NCBI GenBank assembly: GCA_026874595.1
Contig: CM049309.1
Location: 16,570,576-16,634,575 of the forward strand
DNA length: 64,000 nt
Reading direction: 5' to 3'
DNA from: Sipunculus nudus
Taxonomy: Eukaryota > Annelida > Sipuncula > Golfingiida > Sipunculidae
Shown here piece after piece: positions 59,701 to 64,000 of the stretch. The stretch's first letter is position 1. Each line of letters begins with the position of its first letter. Both the position numbers and the translations under genes were made by a program. The notes under the pieces were generated by a model. The model did no database searches, was not told where the DNA came from, and worked only from the letters and a program-made list of their open reading frames with translations.

Positions 59701-60969
59701 CCTTTTGTGTTATCACGTGATGAAAGTGACTTGACCCCGCATAACCCCTGATCTTTACCTGGCAAAATTTTTACAAAAATACATTTAACTTTCCGCGACT
59801 TCAGATAATCGGTGATGGTTCTTGCCGCAACTGGGCTCCTGGTGTTCCCCAGATAAAATTCACAGATCCTGACACTTTCTGTTTCCAATTTACCGTCTTC
59901 TGATGCACGATTGACGTCTGTTGATTCCTGATTAACAGTTGTCGATTCAGGTACCGATGGTGCATCGCTACGCGTCCCAGATGATTGTACATCAGTTACA
60001 TGCTGAACTGAGTTAATGTTTTGGGTTAGATCACACACAGGACTTTTCTCATGAGAACGCTCGATGGTACATGTAACTTCATGTTGGGAACTGTCTGATG
60101 AAGATCGATGCTTTCCATTTGAACACACGGAATTTGAAGAGCGTAATAGCGTAATATGTCATCATCGTTTGACTGTAACGTTTCCCCTGCTGTAAGTGTG
60201 TTCACAAGAGGGTGTAGGTACTGGTAGTTCTAACTTGATCTGGACTGCTTCCAGAGGGCGCCACAGGCGCTGGCGAATGGGAACGAACAACTTCACTAAA
60301 CAGCGTTTGTTTTTGTTTCTGATGGTTTGTCTCGGATAATGTTTGTCGAAGAGTTGTGATAGATCAGGCCATTGATTCGATTTTACACAAGGCGTCAGAC
60401 AGACTGCTCTCCAATTCTCTAATGATTTTTTTTGCCGTTTGTTTTCTGACTTTAGTTTCTCATAGTCTTCTTCGATTGAAATTAAAGACCCCTCAAGTTT
60501 TACTATATTATCTTTGTACTTCTCAGCTTTTTCTGCTAAGTGCGTCATCTGGGCTTTCAGCGAAGCAAACTGTGCCGATTGCTATGCAACAAAATTTGCT
60601 ATATCAGACTTCATACTCATTCTGACGTCATCTATCACATCTCTAATGTTTTCATTTTGCTGGACGTGTTCTTGAAATTGTTTAACAACACCGTCAATCC
60701 TGCTCTCAATCTTGTTTCTGTCATGTTTGAGATCACTTATCGAGATTTTCATTTCATCCATGTTTTGTCCTACCATGAACATATCCATGCCAGACTCCAC
60801 AGACACAGCTGTGTCGTCCTGAAACACTACATCTGAGTTCAGGGACTGTAATTCGGCTATAATATTTGGCGTAGTTATGCTTTCAGTTCGTCTTGATTTA
60901 AGTAAATCTTTCAGTTCTTTATGTGAAGCCCCATTTAGAAACCTCAGTAGAGAAAACAATCCCTAGCCA

Positions 60970-61140
60970 ATTTTACCTCCAACGGAACTCCACACACTGA
61001 CTTGGGGTGCTGTCGTTTGACAAGGGATCCCTCTGAAATCCCCTAAATGCCCAAAGCTTTCTCAAAGAGTTCATGTCGACACTTGTCAATTGAATTGCAG
61101 TTTCTATTTAACCGATGAATTAAAGAGGACACAAATATAT
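60970..61140. other. Probable 5' flank of the second LINE
   Basis: Short non-repetitive interval between the LINE ORF1 region and the endonuclease fragment of the other LINE family. No feature recognised. Confidence 0.3.
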
Positions 61141-61144
61141 CTTT

Positions 61145-61535
61145 TGATATATAATGATCTTATTTAATATATGGTTGAATCGCAACATCTTTTACTGTAT
61201 CTTGTAATGCATTAGAAATCCACCAATAGTCTAATCTAGAACATACATTCTCATTCGTTTGTCTCCATGTATAGCATTTCTTCAATGGATGATTTAATCT
61301 GAAAGTATCAGTAAGTGATAAATAATCTGCGATTTTATTTAATCTGTCGACTACATCCCTCCTAATGTCAGCAGTTCCTCCTTTTTTTTATCTAATTTTG
61401 CATTAAATATTATATTAAAATCTCCTCCTATATAACATCCTCTGTATGGTCAATATGTTGCTGTATTATATTATAGAATTTTAAATAAAAGTGTTTTTGT
61501 TCTCCTACATTATTTGGAGCATAGCTGTTAATTAA
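61145..61535 (-). pseudogene. Endonuclease fragment of the L1/Tx1-like LINE family
   Basis: It overlaps 53250-53486 almost base for base ('ggttgaatcgcaacatctt' and 'ccaccaatagtctaatctag') and extends farther upstream in the element. There the minus strand reads INSYAPNN and VGEQKHFYLKFYNIIQQ. Only endonuclease is present, with no RT beside it, so this piece lacks its 3' part, unlike an ordinary 5'-truncated LINE insertion. Confidence 0.75.
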
Positions 61536-61822
61536 AAAATTAAACGAGACTTACCTTAGTAAGGTGAAGTTTGATTGTGATTCTACCTTACCATATTAAG
61601 CATGATGAGATCAAGCGAGATTGCGCGTGCGCACTGGAAGCATCATTCTTTAACATGAAGGTCCATGTGGAAGTATAAGGGAAGGGAAGGGGTGGGCGCT
61701 TGATCTCATCATGCTTAATATGATAAGGTAGAATCACAATCAAACTTCACCTTAATAAGGTAAGTCACGTTTAATTTTTTAATTCTACCTTATCATACAG
61801 CATGGTGGATCCCGCGAGACTT
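61530..61822. repeat. Large hairpin and third repeat at the end of the DIRS-like element
   Basis: Arms of about 88 bp (61530-61617 and 61697-61784) are near-perfect inverted repeats around a 79-bp loop. A third, direct copy of part of the left arm ('ttctaccttatcatacagcatg', 61782-61822) follows. Such arrangements fit the complex terminal repeats of tyrosine-recombinase retroelements. A separate foldback element inserted beside the retroelement is the alternative. Confidence 0.7.
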
Positions 61823-62063
61823 TATTACAATATGGACCGGACTCCATTCATAAGTAACAAGCAGATACTAAACACAGAGAATATTTATTCAAATCTCTAA
61901 TTCACTTTCAGTGAAGTATACACATGTTGAGCCGTGTATATGTATATATGCATCTCTATAAAAGTACTGAGCAATTTGTTTAATTTCGGTTATGAGGGAC
62001 ACATTCCCCTCTTTGTTTAGCTAACAGCAGAGTGTAAAATTGCTTTCCCGAAACATGCATCAT

Positions 62064-63124
62064 CTACAACTGGTTTTTTTTATAAAACTTGCAAAATGTG
62101 CTATCCGTAGTCCAGCCTGCCGCTTTCAAAATAACATCTATTGGGATGTTAAATTTGTGAGCTGCACTAGTTGCAGCTGCACGTGTGCTGTGTGCTGTGA
62201 AAACAGAACTGTCTATACCAGCTGCTTCTAAGACATTTTTAGTCCAACGTGCAATGCTACTACTTGTGACACCCTTATAAGGTTTACACCAACTGATGAA
62301 CAATTTACTACCTAATCTGATTTCTCTAGTCCTACTCAAATATTCGTAAAAACACAGAGTCTCCTGTCCACTGGGAAAGCTGGCAGCACAAGCTCTGGCT
62401 GAGCCCGGCCAGGTCTGGATTGTTTAACGAGCTGCACTATGTGAAATCTATATGAAGATTTTCCTGTGGTCATGTGTGTTGTTTCCATTAACTGAAATGA
62501 TTGACATCTTGCACCAGTGACTAATAAACACAAGGTAACTAATTTCAAAGTGAGTTGCTTTAGGGAAAGTTTATTTGCTGGAGACAACTTTTTCAGATAT
62601 TCCAGGACTGTTTTTACATTCCATGTAGAAGTGTATTTGGGGAGGCTAGGCCTGGTTTGAAACACCGCTTTTGTGAACCTGCGTATTAATGGATGGTCAC
62701 CAACTGTAAAGGGCTCCCCTTTTAAAGAAGTAACTGCCGACAGGGCTGAGCGTGCAGTGTTCAAGGCTGAATAGCTTAAACCCGAGTCATACAGTTCGGC
62801 AAGGAAATTTAAAATTTGTGCTGTTGTGGGGCAACACGCATCAATGTTATGTGTGGAAGCAAAAGTAATCCATTTCTGAAGGTAAACGTTATACTGTTTT
62901 GTAGTCCCTGTGCGCCATGATTTAGCAATTATTTCTTGAACTCTTGGAGAGACTCCTTGAACTTTTAGTTTTTCCCCGATAATAAGCAGGCCATCATTCT
63001 GATTTTGGCCCACAGTGGGTGTGAGACTGTGGGAAGTCTTAGCAGGTGCTTTTTCCTGGGTAGAAATATAGGTGGCGCTATCATCATTCTCAGAAGTAGG
63101 GGGTACCAGGTCTGTGTTGGCCAC
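62064..63124 (-). pseudogene. Tyrosine recombinase of the DIRS-like element, one frameshift
   Basis: An N-terminal core-binding region (SWRTGTTKQYNVYLQKWITF; NFLAELYDSGLSYSALNTA) is followed by the first catalytic Arg in LVTGARCQ, then His and Arg in TAHSTRAAATSAA, and the terminal Tyr in FCKFYKK. All four catalytic residues are present. Frame changes once at a T run near 62350, between RRLCV and EYLSRTREIRL. The start overlaps the end of the upstream frame (63618-62965) in another frame, an overlap usual in DIRS elements. Confidence 0.85.
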
Positions 63125-63966
63125 TGTGGCGCTATCACAATGGCTTGGGCATGGTCTTCTTGCAGCTTCCTTAGCACGCGCCCCAACAAACTGAAAGGAG
63201 GGAACATGTATATCAGATCAAAATGGTTCCAGTTCAGGGTAAATGCATTAATGGCAATGGCCTCTGGGTCAGGCCGCCACGACACGAATGGAATCATTTG
63301 ATGATTGATTCTAGATGCAAACATATCAATCACAGGTTGGCCAAATTGCTGCACAATATTGTTATACACATCTGGTAGAAGCTGCCATTCTGTCCTATCA
63401 TTAAATTTTCTGCTGGCTTTATCTGCCTCTACATTAGTAACACCTGCAATGTGAGTGGCACTCAGCCAGTTTTTTCTGGTAATGCTCCACTGCCATATGT
63501 CCTTGGCTACCTGGTTACAACTTAAGCTATGACTACCTCCCATATTGTTTATATAACATACTGAAGTCATATTGTCCAGTTTCAGAAGAATTTGTGTATC
63601 TGTCAAGTCATTACACAATGCTTGGAGTCCTAATAAAGCGCCCCTTAGCTCCAGATAATTTATATGCTGGTAGAGGTCACCAGCAGCCCATCAGCCACCT
63701 GTGGATTCGGTGTTCTCTCTGAATGCTCCCCAGCCCTTGTTAGAGGCATCCGTTTTTAGAGTAATAGTGGCATTGTTTTCTGCTATGGACTGTTTGTTAG
63801 CATGAGCCCTAGTAATCCACCAAACTATGTCTTGTTTTGCCTTGTTTGAAACTTTCTTTGAGGCATCAAAATTACCACAATTTTTCGTTAGGGCAAGTAT
63901 TTTATCTAGCTCAAGGTTGCGGTAGTACAGTTTCCCATACTGGACACCTGGGAGGCAACTCACCAT
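62965..63966 (-). pseudogene. RNase H and methyltransferase-like region of the DIRS-like element
   Basis: TLKTDASNKGWGA (63770) is the start of RNase H. A TGA stop at 63691 interrupts it, after which the same frame continues (YLELRGALLGLQAL). Next come LKLDNMTSVCYINNMGG and HIAGVTNVEADKASR, closing RNase H. The following part, FGQPVIDMFASRINHQ and LIYMFPPFSLL with APQWPTQTWYPLL, matches the N6-adenine-methyltransferase-like domain found between RNase H and recombinase in DIRS elements. Except for the single stop it is well preserved. Confidence 0.8.
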
Positions 63967-64000
63967 AATTCCAACTAACGTTGCAGCTTCCCTGATCTGG

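Larger units (their letters stand above)
55130..60960 (-). mobile_element. Second LINE (CR1/Jockey-like), interrupted by a Tigger derivative
   Basis: Minus-strand order: ORF1-like coiled coil (60959-60582, 60548-60162), a segment joining ORF1 to the back half of an endonuclease (60128-59376, NVSDHLPLMMAFDC), and a linker (59359-58878). RT follows (58804-57938) with KTGKTSGFDKV, NYRGITLLSCVYKLFERI and QADDI. After it come the thumb-like LYKAVVIPKALYGSELW (57640) and a C-terminal CHNCG...HVLLYC finger (57000-56940). The frame is cut at 56777 by the Tigger insertion. It continues on the far side for about 30 codons to TGA at 55435-55433, followed by 3' UTR to about 55130. Stops and shifts elsewhere show it is inactive. 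Clade assignment is by general resemblance only. Confidence 0.75.
61825..64000 (-). mobile_element. DIRS-like tyrosine-recombinase retroelement (3' portion; continues beyond window)
   Basis: Minus-strand order is RNase H, methyltransferase-like domain, tyrosine recombinase, terminal repeats, which is the DIRS order. RT should lie beyond 64000. The recombinase replaces a DDE integrase, so integration would go through a circular intermediate without target duplication, as known for this group. One stop and one frameshift are visible in the coding parts. Confidence 0.85.

Overview
This window looks like nuclear DNA of an animal, most likely a mollusc and perhaps a bivalve. The grounds are AT-rich sequence with many (TA)n tracts, spliced genes, and a dense mix of LTR, non-LTR, DIRS-like and Tigger elements. 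Long satellites and repeats built from 'TGACCTTTGACCT' motifs add to this picture. The phylum is an inference; no rRNA or housekeeping gene fixes it.

Only two convincing host genes are visible. They are minus-strand paralogues about 23 kb apart, at 18268-20014 and 41508-43228. Each has two recognised coding exons, and each predicts a 274-residue type II membrane protein with a luminal FkbM-family methyltransferase domain. Exon structure, protein length, most cysteines and one N-glycosylation sequon are conserved between them.

Layout. 1-2 kb: array of a ~340-bp repeat. 3.4-3.6 kb: repeat with a hammerhead-ribozyme-like core. 3.7-10 kb: a segment with TATA box and intron-like structure, followed by a 5.1-kb array of 41-bp satellite. 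10.5-11.3 kb: Tigger/pogo-type non-autonomous element. 11.7-14.1 kb: two tandem copies of a ~1.1-kb repeat. 14.25-17.3 kb: second copy of the segment plus satellite. 18-20 kb: FkbM gene 1. 20.6-25 kb: 30-bp minisatellite and a second ~340-bp array. 26-35.6 kb: microsatellites, hammerhead-like repeats, a MITE nested in a TCGT-rich element, a solo LTR and a decayed gypsy pol. 37.7-38.9 kb: hammerhead-like repeat and minisatellites. 41.5-43.3 kb: FkbM gene 2, whose intron carries a tRNA-like element in palindromic arms. 44.9-48.3 kb: 5'-truncated Ty3/gypsy element with integrase upstream of reverse transcriptase. 48.4-50.2 kb: element built of ~290-bp repeats rich in nuclear-receptor half-sites. 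50.4-53.5 kb: L1/Tx1-like LINE. 55.4-61 kb: a second LINE interrupted by a Tigger derivative. 61.5-64 kb: DIRS-like tyrosine-recombinase retroelement cut by the window edge.

Almost all mobile-element reading frames carry stops or frameshifts, so they are fossils. The items most worth following are the hammerhead-bearing repeat family, the duplicated transcription-unit-plus-satellite block, the FkbM pair, the Gmr1-like pol order and the palindromic tRNA-like element. All alignments and structures here were made by eye.
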